From Zasmidium citrigriseum (Eukaryota; Ascomycota; Dothideomycetes; Mycosphaerellales; Mycosphaerellaceae): a stretch of DNA of 64,000 nt. Below the pieces are notes generated by a model that was given only the letters and a program-made list of their open reading frames with translations, was not told where the DNA came from and ran no database searches. Below are positions 52,521-61,800 of the stretch, piece by piece (within the stretch, counting starts at the first letter, position 1; each line of letters starts with the position of its first letter). The stretch spans positions 62,001 through 126,000 of the forward strand of contig NHNW01000024.1 of the NCBI GenBank assembly GCA_002786025.1, written 5' to 3'. The position numbers were made by a program, and so were the translations under genes.

Positions 52521-54782
52521 GTGGCTTACGTCGTCTTACCCCCGAAGGAGGATAGCGCGGAGTTATTGACGCTAGATCCCCTCCTTCTCTCCCAACAAGA
52601 AATCACATCACATCGACAACACCATGCCATGAGCGATGCAAGCCGCCATGAGGTTCTATCGCCATATCGCCCGCTCCCGGCTGGACATATCAGAGTCCTG
52701 GTACTGAACGCCGGGCTGCGGGATGCTCCGCTCGTGGCCCACTTGAGATCAAGGCCACTGGATGGCGACGGCAAGGACAATGCCGGCGCTGAAGAAGGCT
52801 TTGAGGCTATCTCCTACTGCTGGGGAACCGCGCTCTCTGAACTCCGGCTTCACATGGTCGATGGAACCTGCCTAACCCTCACCGAGTCACTCTACTCCGC
52901 CCTCCATGCCTTTCGCTACGCTGACAGGCCTCGAATCTTATGGGCCGATGCCGTTTGCATCAATCAGGATGACATTGCAGAGCGGTCCACGCAGGTCGAA
53001 ATGATGGGCTCCATTTATGCCACAGCTGACCGCGTACTCGTTTGGCTGGGACCGTGTATTCCCAATGGAAATGAGACGATAGCCTTTATCGCGCTGACCG
53101 CACCCATTGTGGCGAAAGGCGACAGGTCACGCCAGGAGTTTCTGCAAATAATGAAAAACCATCTTGAGAACGCCAGGGAATGCAAATGCTGTTCATCATC
53201 GCTGTCTCCGCCTCGTTTCGTCACGATAGACGAGGCTTTAGCAGCAGTCGCAACGCTCCTGGAGCGGCCGTACCTGGGACGACTTTGGGTGGTGCAAGAA
53301 ATCGCATTCGCGAAAGAAATTCTTGTACACTGCGGGAGTCACTTCGTCTCGTGGGAGGTCTTCACTGAAGTCGCTAGGGTACCAGGCCAGTTCGAAGGGG
53401 AACAGCAGCACGATGGGCGCATAGTGTCGTCCACCATTTCACGAGGAGCACTACGGGAGATTTGGGCACACTGCAACTACCTCAACCAACTCAGAGCCCG
53501 TAATCGACATTTGTTGAACGACCAAGGCTCATTCAAGCCTACAGCATTGTGCAAGGATCTACTCATGCTGTCTCGTCTGGGCTGTCAGGACTTACACGAC
53601 CGCATCTACGGTGTCAGTAGAGTCCTAGGATTACATGCTTTTGAAAACCTCCGGGCAGACTACACCATTTCGGTGGCTGAGTTGTACCGCCGTGTCGTCG
53701 AGCTGAGTCTCACTGCACCGGCGAACAGACCAGGAGGCCGCGCCGTCTTGATGCTCGCTATGGCCGGCACGGAACTTCTGCCCGAAGCAGCCACCTTGAA
53801 CAGGCCGTCGTGGGTTCCTCACTTGCAATACTTGTCCGAGAGATCTCGCTCAAAGCATACTTTCTATCAATGGGCGTTCGCTGACCGACAGTTCTATGCT
53901 GACGCTGCAGAGTTCCGCTGCAGAATCTCGCAGGATGACTCAAATTTGTTGATGGCCAGAGGCAAGTGTTTTGGCCAGATTGAAACGATTCTCGATCAAT
54001 CAGCATGCCCCTCTAAGCACATTCATCGCCGCACTCCTTCCAAATGTCCCGACCAGGAAGCCATGGCCTCGATCGACTGGCATCTAAGGTGCTGCAAATT
54101 CATCCAGGACAAGCTCTTAACTCCTCGTCTGGACTCAAAAAAAGGGCGTGGCAGCGAGTGCACCGATCAGACTGCGCGGGACATTCTCTCTTCGTGTCAC
54201 GAGCTGATCAAGCCATCCGAGAGACGCGAGCTTCCGACCGACTTGGTCGCAAAGTGGCTGGCACAGAGTTCCGTGAGCAGCGAAGAAGTAGGGAGCGTTG
54301 AGGACCTTGCCCGAAGCCTTAGCCCCTACATCACAGGCTATCCATACGACAGAGAAAGCCGTCTCTGCGTGTTGAGCACTGACTACGGCCATCGCGCAGC
54401 GTGGGTACCGCCTCTGGCAAAGCCAGGCGACAAGATCTGCCACTTCAACGGCGCCCCATACCCCTTCATTGTCAGATCTTCGCATGAGGGCACTTTCAGA
54501 CTGGTCGGCGATGCCCTCGTGCTTGGACTTGGAGAGGCTGAGATGCTCGATGTCAACCCTCGGGAGTGGTCTGTCATGCTTGACCGAGCAAGACAGGCTG
54601 ACTCCGACCTCAAGGCATGGATGGACTCGCAGCAACGGGCCGAGCTCAAATCTTCTGAAGACTTTGGTAAGCTCCGTGAGCAGGATCAAATCAGAAAGAA
54701 CGAAGTCGAGATGGCTGTCTCGAGACTGAAGTTGCTCTGCCGCGAAGCTGACGAGCTCCACCAGTGGATCAGTCTACGATAG
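52521..54782 (+). CDS. HET-domain (heterokaryon incompatibility) protein
   Basis: A 753-aa intronless HET-domain protein. HET domains act in fungal vegetative incompatibility and allorecognition, usually downstream of NLRs or other partners. The domain spans about residues 90-260: FEAISYCWG ('Y-x-A-L-S-Y-x-W-G' block), RILWADAVCINQDDIAERSTQVEMM ('LW-x-D-A-x-C-I-N-Q' block) and YLGRLWVVQEIAFAKEILVHCG. The C-terminal two thirds has no recognisable repeats. It shows the regular HET-protein features, RIYGVSRVLGLHAFENLRAD-like text and a final helical tail with charge periodicity. An ATG at 52629 (MSDASRHEVLSPYRPL) is the alternative start. It does not sit beside the NLR-like gene at 9-16 kb, though the two could act together. 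Confidence 0.88.
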   Translation: MAYVVLPPKEDSAELLTLDPLLLSQQEITSHRQHHAMSDASRHEVLSPYRPLPAGHIRVLVLNAGLRDAPLVAHLRSRPLDGDGKDNAGAEEGFEAISYCWGTALSELRLHMVDGTCLTLTESLYSALHAFRYADRPRILWADAVCINQDDIAERSTQVEMMGSIYATADRVLVWLGPCIPNGNETIAFIALTAPIVAKGDRSRQEFLQIMKNHLENARECKCCSSSLSPPRFVTIDEALAAVATLLERPYLGRLWVVQEIAFAKEILVHCGSHFVSWEVFTEVARVPGQFEGEQQHDGRIVSSTISRGALREIWAHCNYLNQLRARNRHLLNDQGSFKPTALCKDLLMLSRLGCQDLHDRIYGVSRVLGLHAFENLRADYTISVAELYRRVVELSLTAPANRPGGRAVLMLAMAGTELLPEAATLNRPSWVPHLQYLSERSRSKHTFYQWAFADRQFYADAAEFRCRISQDDSNLLMARGKCFGQIETILDQSACPSKHIHRRTPSKCPDQEAMASIDWHLRCCKFIQDKLLTPRLDSKKGRGSECTDQTARDILSSCHELIKPSERRELPTDLVAKWLAQSSVSSEEVGSVEDLARSLSPYITGYPYDRESRLCVLSTDYGHRAAWVPPLAKPGDKICHFNGAPYPFIVRSSHEGTFRLVGDALVLGLGEAEMLDVNPREWSVMLDRARQADSDLKAWMDSQQRAELKSSEDFGKLREQDQIRKNEVEMAVSRLKLLCREADELHQWISLR

Positions 54783-55063
54783 CTATGAATGGTTTCAGAC
54801 TGCCATCCGCCCTCTCACCAAGGCTGCCCTGGATCCATGAGAATGGTGTTCGTGCCATTGAGTTCGCCACATTGGTGGAGAGCTCGTGCTGGCCGACCAC
54901 GTAGCACTACTAATCATCGTCACGGGGCCGTAAGCAACGACGAATCGTGTGCAATATGCCTTCAGGGTAAAATATTGAAACAGTTAGTGCTCAAAGCCTG
55001 TCGCGGTCTTTCTAATGCATTTTCCAGGACGCTCGATACAAGGTCTGACAAGGTTGAGACGCT

Positions 55064-56748
55064 ATGGCCATCACCACGGATGTCTTCATCGTGGGTGCAG
55101 GCCCCATCGGGCTTTTGACCACCTACATTCTCGCACGGCAAGGCATCGAGACCATCACAATCGACAAGGAGGACAAAACGGCACCCGACTATCCTATGAC
55201 CGGGCGGGCTTCCTGCCTTTACCCTCGCTCGCTGGAATTCCTCGATCAGCTGGATCTATACGACGAGTTAGCGCAGATTGGCTTCGTATCACGCGGAACT
55301 GTAACCTACGACAGCACCGGCAGACGACTGGCGACCGGCATCAGCAGCAACCTGGATGGTGTCAAGGATAGCTTTTTCGACCACACTCTTCACATCCGAC
55401 AGAAATATTGTGAAGATGCTTTTCGTAATGCTGCGAAAAGAAATGGAGCGAGTGTCACGGCGCCAGCGACTTTGTGCCATATAACATTCGATGATCATGG
55501 TCAAGATGACTACAAACTTTCAGTCACCTATCTCGACGCTGATGGGCAAGAAGTACATGTCAAAGCGAAGTATGTAATCGGATGTGATGGAGGCAAATCA
55601 ATCGTACGGAAGCTATGTCTTTCGAAGGCGAGAGCTCAGTGCACCATCTCGCACGTATGGATGCCATCGTCGAGACCGATATGCCGGAGCCCCGTCTAGG
55701 CTTTGCATTCATCAACTCACCCTCCCATGGCCACATCTTATGGACAGCCATCGATCACGGCGCCACTCGAATCGGCTACGGGCTCTCAGCCGAGTTGTTC
55801 GAGAAGTACGGGTTGAACATGAGTGCCGAGGACGTCATGTACGAGGCAAAACGTGCCGTCTTGCCTTTCAATCTGGAGTTCAACCATGTGGATTGGTTCA
55901 CGGTCTACGGAATCCAGCAACGAATAGCAGAGAGCTTCCACGATGAGAATGGACGCATTTTCTTGGCAGGCGACTCAGCCCATACTCATAGTAGTGTCGT
56001 GGCCCAAGGAATGAATACCGGTATACATGACGCCACAAATCTCTCGTGGCGCCTCGCAGATGTTCTCAAAGGAAAATTACACCCCCGTGTGCTAGAGTCG
56101 TATTCCGATGAACGACGAAAGATCGCACAAGAGCTCATTGCCATCGACAAAGATATCTCGGTCTTAGTCTCAGGTCACAAACCCGACGACTTGGCCAACT
56201 CACCCAAATCAACATCTGAGCTGTTGCAGCACATGCTCAGAGATATCTATCTGTTCAATACCGGCCTACCGATTAGCTACGACCCAAGTCTCATCAACGA
56301 CAAAGCCAATAGCCTCGCCATCGGTCTAGACATTGGTCATCGCCTCCCAGACGTCCTCGTGCAGAAACCCGGCTTGCGAATTCCCGTTCGACTTCTCTCT
56401 CTCCTCAAGAACGACGGCAAGTTCAAAAGCCTGGTCTTTACAGGTAATACTGCTCGCTCTTCGGGTCGTCAGATCAGTCTAGGTCATAGACTACACGCCA
56501 CTCCCATCATGGACCTTTTCACCATCGTGCCTGGCTATGGACTGCACTTCGATGAAGTTCTTGGCTTTGAGAAGTTTGGCAACGCTTATTGGGACACTGA
56601 GTGGAATGCTCATCTGAAATTTGGAGTCGGGATTGCGCAGGGTGCATGTCTTGTTGTGAGGCCTGACGGGATCCTCGCTTTTAATGCTGCGTTGAGTGCA
56701 GAAGGGTTTGAGAATGTCAGACAATACTTCGAAAGACTGAAGGCGTGA
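55064..56748 (+). CDS. FAD-dependent monooxygenase (phenol-hydroxylase-like), one frameshift
   Basis: Class A flavin monooxygenase (FAD_binding_3) that ortho-hydroxylates aromatic compounds using NAD(P)H. The first half runs 55064-55612 with the dinucleotide motif VFIVGAGPIGLLTTYILARQ and the DG motif region VIGCDGGKSIVRKL. The second half opens at 55615 in another frame with SFEGESSVHHLARMDAIVET and continues to 56748 with the GD motif GRIFLAGDSAHTHSSVVAQG and the helix GIHDATNLSWRLADVL. The family norm is a continuous RKL-x-x-(I/M)-SFEG. The two frames meet at 55611-55617 without GT or AG signals, so one base has been lost or gained there. A thioredoxin-like C-terminal domain as in phenol 2-monooxygenases follows from about residue 400. 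As read, it is a pseudogene or a sequencing error; about 560 aa if in frame. Confidence 0.82.
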
Positions 56749-57122
56749 GTCGATGACGTCTCCGGCCCTGACTCGAACTTCCATCGTCTGTTCCTTTGCA
56801 GGAGATAGAAGCTGATGGCTACACAGAGCAGTCTTGTACTGCCTTCCGGATTTCACATCGGGTGTTCTCGGAGGCACAGTGGAATGCCTCGGTATTGCAT
56901 CTACCTTTATGGCCATTGAAACTACTTTCATTCGACGTTTGACTTGAGTATTGCCATTTTGGTGCATCGACCTGCGCGCCGATCAAGACCTCGGCTGTCG
57001 AACCAGGTGGCTGTGATAGGCGGAGCTGGACCTCATTCAATGATGGACGATATGTAAAAACCACTCATGTTCCATCTTCCTCTCGTAACTTAGCAGAGCA
57101 GTCACCTTGAACATCTGCCAAC
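56749..57122. promoter_or_regulatory. Upstream region of the enoyl-CoA hydratase
   Basis: 374 bp between co-directional genes. ORFs on the minus strand here have no features. Promoter expected; no clear TATA box. Confidence 0.35.
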
Positions 57123-58198
57123 ATGTCGAACGGCCAGCCAGTACCGACCAAGCTTCCAGCAAACTATGCCCAGGTCCCATACCAGGAGATCAAGATCTCG
57201 CATCATCCAGCATCTTCGCCAACACCGACTCCGGTTCTGGTCCTGACTCTGTACCGACCAGGAAAGAACAATGCCTTTACGGATATCATGACCGATGAGC
57301 TCGAGCATTTCTTCGGACTGGCGAGTATCGATGATCGGGTGAAAGTCATCGTCATGACCGGCCATGGAAAGATGTTCTGCGCGGGACAGGATCTGAATCA
57401 GGGTTTCCGGTTGCAGGGAAATGGAAAGAATGAGACTGAGAGGACGCATCGTGATGGGTGAGTCTCGGGCCTGTACCTGTGAGTTGACCCCAGCTGATGA
57501 CCTTCAAAGTGGCGGACGAGCCTCCCTCGCAATGCACAACTGTACCAAGCCCACAATCGTCGCAATCAACGGCCACGCCATCGGAGTCGGCATCACAATG
57601 ACCCTCCCAGCCGTAATGCGCGTCGCCTGGTCGAAAGCCAAGATCGGATTTGTCTTCTCCCGTCGCGGCGTCGTGACCGAAGGCTGTTCCTCATTCTTCC
57701 TGCCTCGTCTCATAGGGTTCTCGCAAACGATGCAGCTATTGATCACTGGAGCAACTCTCCCAGCGACGGCCAAGCAGCTCGATGGGCTCTTCTCGGACTT
57801 CTGTGACAGACAGGAGAACGTTCTGCCGAAAGCGCTCGAGATGGCGGATGATTTGGCGCAGAATACGAGTTCTGTGAGTACTTATATGATTCGGGAGATG
57901 CTTTACCGTGGGATGCCGAGTGCGGAGGAGGCGCATCTTTTGGAGTCGAGGGTGATGGGTCATATGCGAGGGAAGGCGTAAGTTCACAACTAGGTAACCG
58001 AATTTGAAGAGATCATTGCTGACATGATGCTCTAGGGACAACGACGAGGCCGTCCAAGCTTTCCTCGAGAAGAGAAAAGCGACATTCACAGGCAGCGTTC
58101 AGAAAGACTCGCCACCGGTGCATCCATGGCACACGCCTATTAATGTCAAGAACCCGGCGGTGGCCGACCCTTCGACGAACGGCAAGCCGAGGCTGTAG
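57123..58198 (+). CDS. Enoyl-CoA hydratase/isomerase (crotonase) with PTS1-like C-terminus
   Basis: Crotonase-fold enzyme acting on acyl-CoA, 321 aa. Exons 57123-57457, 57510-57977, 58036-58198; introns 57458-57509 (GTGAGT..AAG) and 57978-58035 (GTAAGT..TAG). LTLYRPGKNNAFTDIMTDEL is the substrate-binding start, GHGKMFCAGQDLNQGF the first oxyanion-hole strand, and KPTIVAINGHAIGVGITMTL the second (Gly). VTEGCSSFFLPRLIG carries the Glu usually used as acid/base. The C-terminal tail is extended relative to bacterial enzymes and ends GKPRL; PRL is a tolerated peroxisomal targeting signal 1. The likely role is beta-oxidation of a fatty acid or a ring-cleavage product in the peroxisome, in line with the neighbouring monooxygenase and dehydrogenases. 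Confidence 0.87.
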
Positions 58199-58601
58199 CG
58201 ATATTACAAGCAATTCTCTTGTATAGATTAGTAACTCTTCCAGCGACGTCCATTGGTTCCGTTTTTCCCTAAGGCTGGAGCCGCCTGCGTTGTGTGGCAA
58301 TCCCTGAGCCAAAAGTTCCAAGATGAGTAATCTTGGTATGAATCGGCATAACTTCCACTGCACTCGGGCAGACTCGAGACAAGAATGTCTTTGGCTAGAG
58401 ATGTCTCTATCTCGACAGTGTTGCTTCCATTAACAGGCATTGATTTGATCACCTCTTCGTAGAAGCACTAAGAAAAGAGGCCATCACGTTAAAAGCGGCC
58501 GATTCCTACAGCCTTTAACCACCCATCAACCCCACCCATACAGACCACATACAGCGACAGCACACACGGGAACGAAACGAAAGCAAAGTAAACAACCCAC
58601 C
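58199..58601. promoter_or_regulatory. Upstream region of the short-chain dehydrogenase
   Basis: 403 bp. The last 100 bp are rich in A and C (leader-like: ACATACAGCGACAGCACACACGG type), as is common for fungal 5' UTRs. Nothing else identified. Confidence 0.35.
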
Positions 58602-59570
58602 ATGACCTTCGATCCCGAGAAAGAGATCCCCGACCTGGCCGGCAAAGTCATAATCGTCACCGGCGGCAGCAGCGGTCTGGGCAAAGAAAGCGTCTACCAA
58701 CTCGCCAAACACAACCCCAAACAAATCATCCTGACAGCACGTACACAAGCCCGCGGCGATGCAGCGATTCGCGAAATCGAGCAGGCGGTCCCCGCCAGCA
58801 AAGGCAAGATCACGTTCCTGCCGATGGATCTGGGATCGTTGAAGTCGGTGAAGACGGCGGCGGAGACGTTCAACAGGAAGTTTGACAGGTTGCATGTGCT
58901 TATGAACAATGCGGGTTTGATGGCGAGTCCGCCGGGACTCACGGAGGATGGGTATGAGGTGCAATTTGGAAGTAACTACGTTCGTCCCCATTGACTCTTC
59001 TCGCGGTGTTCAGAACTGATGCTCTGGTAACAGATCGGGCCTGCCCTCTTCACGAAACTCCTCCTCCCGACCCTCCAACGCACCGCCGCCGAACCCGGCT
59101 CCGACGTCCGCATCGTAAACCTCTCGAGCGAACTCTTCAAGCAAGCACCCAGCGAAGGCGTCCTGATCTCCAAAGTCAAGACCCCGCTCGAAGACATCAG
59201 CAGCCTGGCGCGGTATGGAATGACCAAGTTGGCGGATTACTTCCACACAAAGTCTCTTGCGGAGAAATATCCCAACATCAAGAGCGTCGCTGTACATCCG
59301 GGAGTTGTATCGACGGGACTTTTGGACGATTGGAAGAAGAGGTCGCCGTGGATCAGTGGGATTGTGGGGTTCTTTGCGGGGTTCATTATGGTGGATGTGC
59401 ATAAAGGGGCCCGGGCGCAACTGTGGGCGGCGACGGGGACGGGAGTTAGGAGCGGGGCGTTGTATAAGCCTACTTTGAAGGAGTATACGGAGAAGGTCCT
59501 GAAGGATGATAAGCAGGCGAAGGAGCTCTGGGAGTGGACCGAGAAGGAGTTCGATGCGTTGGGTTATTAG
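58602..59570 (+). CDS. Short-chain dehydrogenase/reductase
   Basis: Classical SDR of the retinol-dehydrogenase/WW-oxidoreductase-like type, 304 aa. Exons 58602-58979 and 59034-59570; intron 58980-59033 has donor GTTCGT and acceptor CAG (54 bp, phase 0) and joins FGSNY|IGPALFTKLLLPTL. The NAD(P) motif is VTGGSSGLG (T-G-x3-G-x-G), then MNNAG, and the active-site Y-x3-K is YGMTK, with NLSSE carrying the catalytic Ser. HPGVVSTGL is the usual downstream block, and a membrane-prone segment WISGIVGFFAGFIMVDV follows. Likely reduces or oxidises a lipid or aromatic carbonyl. Last gene of the catabolic-looking group. Confidence 0.89.
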
Positions 59571-60461
59571 CCGGAGTGGTAATGTGTATATCAATGTCTG
59601 GGTTCTTGGGGCGAGCGAGGTTGCCCTCGAATGGGACGTGAATAGAGAACAGTGAAATGTGCTTCCTATTGTGCGCAACTAGTATACCAACTCACTATAC
59701 ATGCATCCCTATTGTTCAATAGCGCTATTGTCTTCACATTCACTCACAGCCCTTTCACCTGGCCTGCGCCTACAAATACTCGCCGCCCACCTCGCCTTGG
59801 TCTTCTGAACGCAACCTTCACACCAACGACTTGTACGTACCCCAGTCCCCAAGATCTCAACAGGAGTCCAAGCTAACAATCAGCCATCTAGCACCCTCAA
59901 TCTCAAGCAGCCTCTTCGGAGAACAGACCAAGTAATCATACCTTTCAATCCCAATCTCCTCCGGCGATGAAGGCTAACCTAGGCCCACCCAACAGCACCA
60001 CAAACAACATCACCTCGAGCGCCGTAAGTCCATACCTTTGCTCAGAAACGACTAAGTCCACGCGCTAATGCAGCGCTCGGCAGCCTCACATCACCATGTC
60101 CCAAGAACCAAACATAGCCGATTTTTATGATGATAAGGAGGATTACGCTCGCTTCGCGGCGGATCCCGCGGCGTACATCGCCGCGCAAGTGAGTAAGTTC
60201 AAGCTGGAGCAGGAGGAGATGGCGGCGGCGGGTGGAGAGCCGTATCTTGCGGGAGAGAAGGATGGGGTGAGCGTGAGAGATTTCGCGGTGGAGAAGGGTG
60301 GCCGTGGTGGCAAGGAATAGGCTGGGGGTTGGAGAGATGCTTGGGTTGCGGGGATAGCGATGGGTATGGGGAGGTGGTGTTGTTTTTGGGTGAGGGGAGC
60401 GAGGGCAACAAGGCGGCAAGACGGCATGATGAGAGAAGGTATGTGAAGGCGCTGGCGCTTT
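59571..60461. other. Interval with a possible small multi-exon gene
   Basis: 891 bp between the SDR and the PLC-like gene. Several intron-like signals lie between 59830 and 60072 (GTACGT, TAG, GTAATC, CAG, GTAAGT, CAG). They could feed an N-terminus of type SSENRP..TSPRAPARQPHIT into the small ORF at 60096. This chain is in frame but speculative. Confidence 0.35.
60096..60320 (+). CDS. Possible small acidic protein (last exon of a spliced gene?)
   Basis: A 74-codon ORF, MSQEPNIADFYDDKEDYARF then an Ala-rich DPAAYIAAQ segment, rich in Asp, Glu and Ala and ending GGRGGKE. No family recognised and no signal peptide. The regular charge distribution and clean start make coding plausible. Upstream spliceable segments suggest the true protein may be longer. 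It overlaps antisense ORFs of similar length, so support is modest. Confidence 0.35.
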   Translation: MSQEPNIADFYDDKEDYARFAADPAAYIAAQVSKFKLEQEEMAAAGGEPYLAGEKDGVSVRDFAVEKGGRGGKE

Positions 60462-61463
60462 TCAATCTGAATTCATACCGTACTCGACATCGAAGACGTC
60501 TCCTTCGTTGAAGAAATCCACCAGCAGGAAGTTCGGGCGTCTTTCGTAGAGACTTCGACAACGCACTGCGTGTTCTCCTAACATTCCCTCTTTGAATCCA
60601 GCCGCGTTTGTTACATTCGCATATGTGGCGTTGGGATATCTGAAGCCGAGGAAATTGGCGTAGAGGAAGTGGTTCACCAGACTCAGGCGATCGGGGATAT
60701 ATCCGTAGACGTACCAGGGCCGGGAAACGTCGCAGCTGAATTGAGAAGGATGGTCAATGGAGAAGGAGGTCTCGAAAAGGTAGTTGAATTCCCGAAGGAG
60801 GAAGGGGACAGTGGATTCGTCGGCGCCTTTGTCGATGAAGCTGACGAGGCGCTTGTTTGTGGCGACCATTTCGGCGATGGTGGGCCAGTCGCCAGTCTTC
60901 ATGTTGCCATAGGTCTTCGAAGGTGGAGGAATGTACGAAAGCAGATCTAGTCCAGTGTCGTAGAAGGCTTTCGCCCAGCGTTCGAGTGGGGGACCAACGT
61001 TTACGAGCATCAGGGTGACTACTTCGTGTGGATTCGCTTCGAGGAAATCTTTTACTGTGGTCAAGAGTTCTAACAGACTTCCACCGTCCATTAAAGCGCA
61101 GTTGAAATGGCACATGCGGATCTCGTCGGTCCCGTTGGGGTCATTGTGGCCCTGGGCTTGGATGAATCGCACGCCGGACTTGAGTTGGGTTGAGACGTTG
61201 AAGTACTGGTTACCACTGAGAGACCAATTGTTCTCGGGAGTGCGTATGGCTATGGCATCGTGTGTCCCGATGAATGTCTGTTCTGAATAGCGCTTGTGGT
61301 ACAATGCAGGTACGGGGATTCGGTGGCCAGGTTGCTTCGGATGTGGATCGCCTTCATCTTGAGGGATCAGTCCTTGTGGGGGCGGCTTGATGGGAAATTG
61401 AGATGCGATACATTGAATGATGGATGTGAATAGCAGAAGTAGATGCATGATGTCCAACTTCAC
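60462..61463 (-). CDS. Secreted PI-PLC-X-like phosphodiesterase-fold protein
   Basis: A 333-aa intronless protein with signal peptide MKLDIMHLLLLFTSIIQCIAS. The PLC-like TIM-barrel X domain is visible from IGTHDAIAIRT (the S/T-H-D-(S/A) block with its first active-site His). SGVRFIQAQGHND is the strand carrying Asp/Gln in place of the usual D-x-R, and MCHFNCALMDGGSLLELLTTVKDFLEANPHEVVTLMLVN is the hallmark 'H-x(n)-L-x-x-V-x-x-F-L-x-x-(N/H)-P-x-E-(V/I)-(V/I)' helix and strand. A late segment NFLLVDFFNEGDV is also typical. Fungal members of this group usually lack the second catalytic His and have unknown substrates. Divergent from the sugar transporter, sharing a 337-bp region. Confidence 0.87.
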   Translation of the reverse strand: MKLDIMHLLLLFTSIIQCIASQFPIKPPPQGLIPQDEGDPHPKQPGHRIPVPALYHKRYSEQTFIGTHDAIAIRTPENNWSLSGNQYFNVSTQLKSGVRFIQAQGHNDPNGTDEIRMCHFNCALMDGGSLLELLTTVKDFLEANPHEVVTLMLVNVGPPLERWAKAFYDTGLDLLSYIPPPSKTYGNMKTGDWPTIAEMVATNKRLVSFIDKGADESTVPFLLREFNYLFETSFSIDHPSQFSCDVSRPWYVYGYIPDRLSLVNHFLYANFLGFRYPNATYANVTNAAGFKEGMLGEHAVRCRSLYERRPNFLLVDFFNEGDVFDVEYGMNSD

Positions 61464-61800
61464 ATGGTTCGCACCCAGGAGGTGAGGTCAGTGTCAGCGA
61501 CCCAAAAGAGAATGGTCTGAGGGTCTGTGCTGCGGAGATTGACGGCGACTGAAGGTGTGCTCGCGTGAACATTCTGCCGACCTCACTCCACCTCCACATA
61601 TTCTGGTGCCCCCAAAGGCGGGGTTGAGACGAGATCATCGCCTTGCATATGCCCACGAGGGCGACAAATGCAACATCAAGAGAGGACGGCAGGAATGCCG
61701 ACAGTAACACAGGCAAGAATAATACAGGTAAGCCGGCCTTGATTGCAAGCCCTTCTCTTCGTCTTCCGTCTCGCCCTTTTGTCTCACCTCCATCATCCAA
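61464..61800. promoter_or_regulatory. Divergent promoter, PLC-like protein / sugar transporter
   Basis: 337 bp between head-to-head genes; both promoters must be here. The minus-strand ORF at 61354-61911 is a shadow. Confidence 0.45.
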
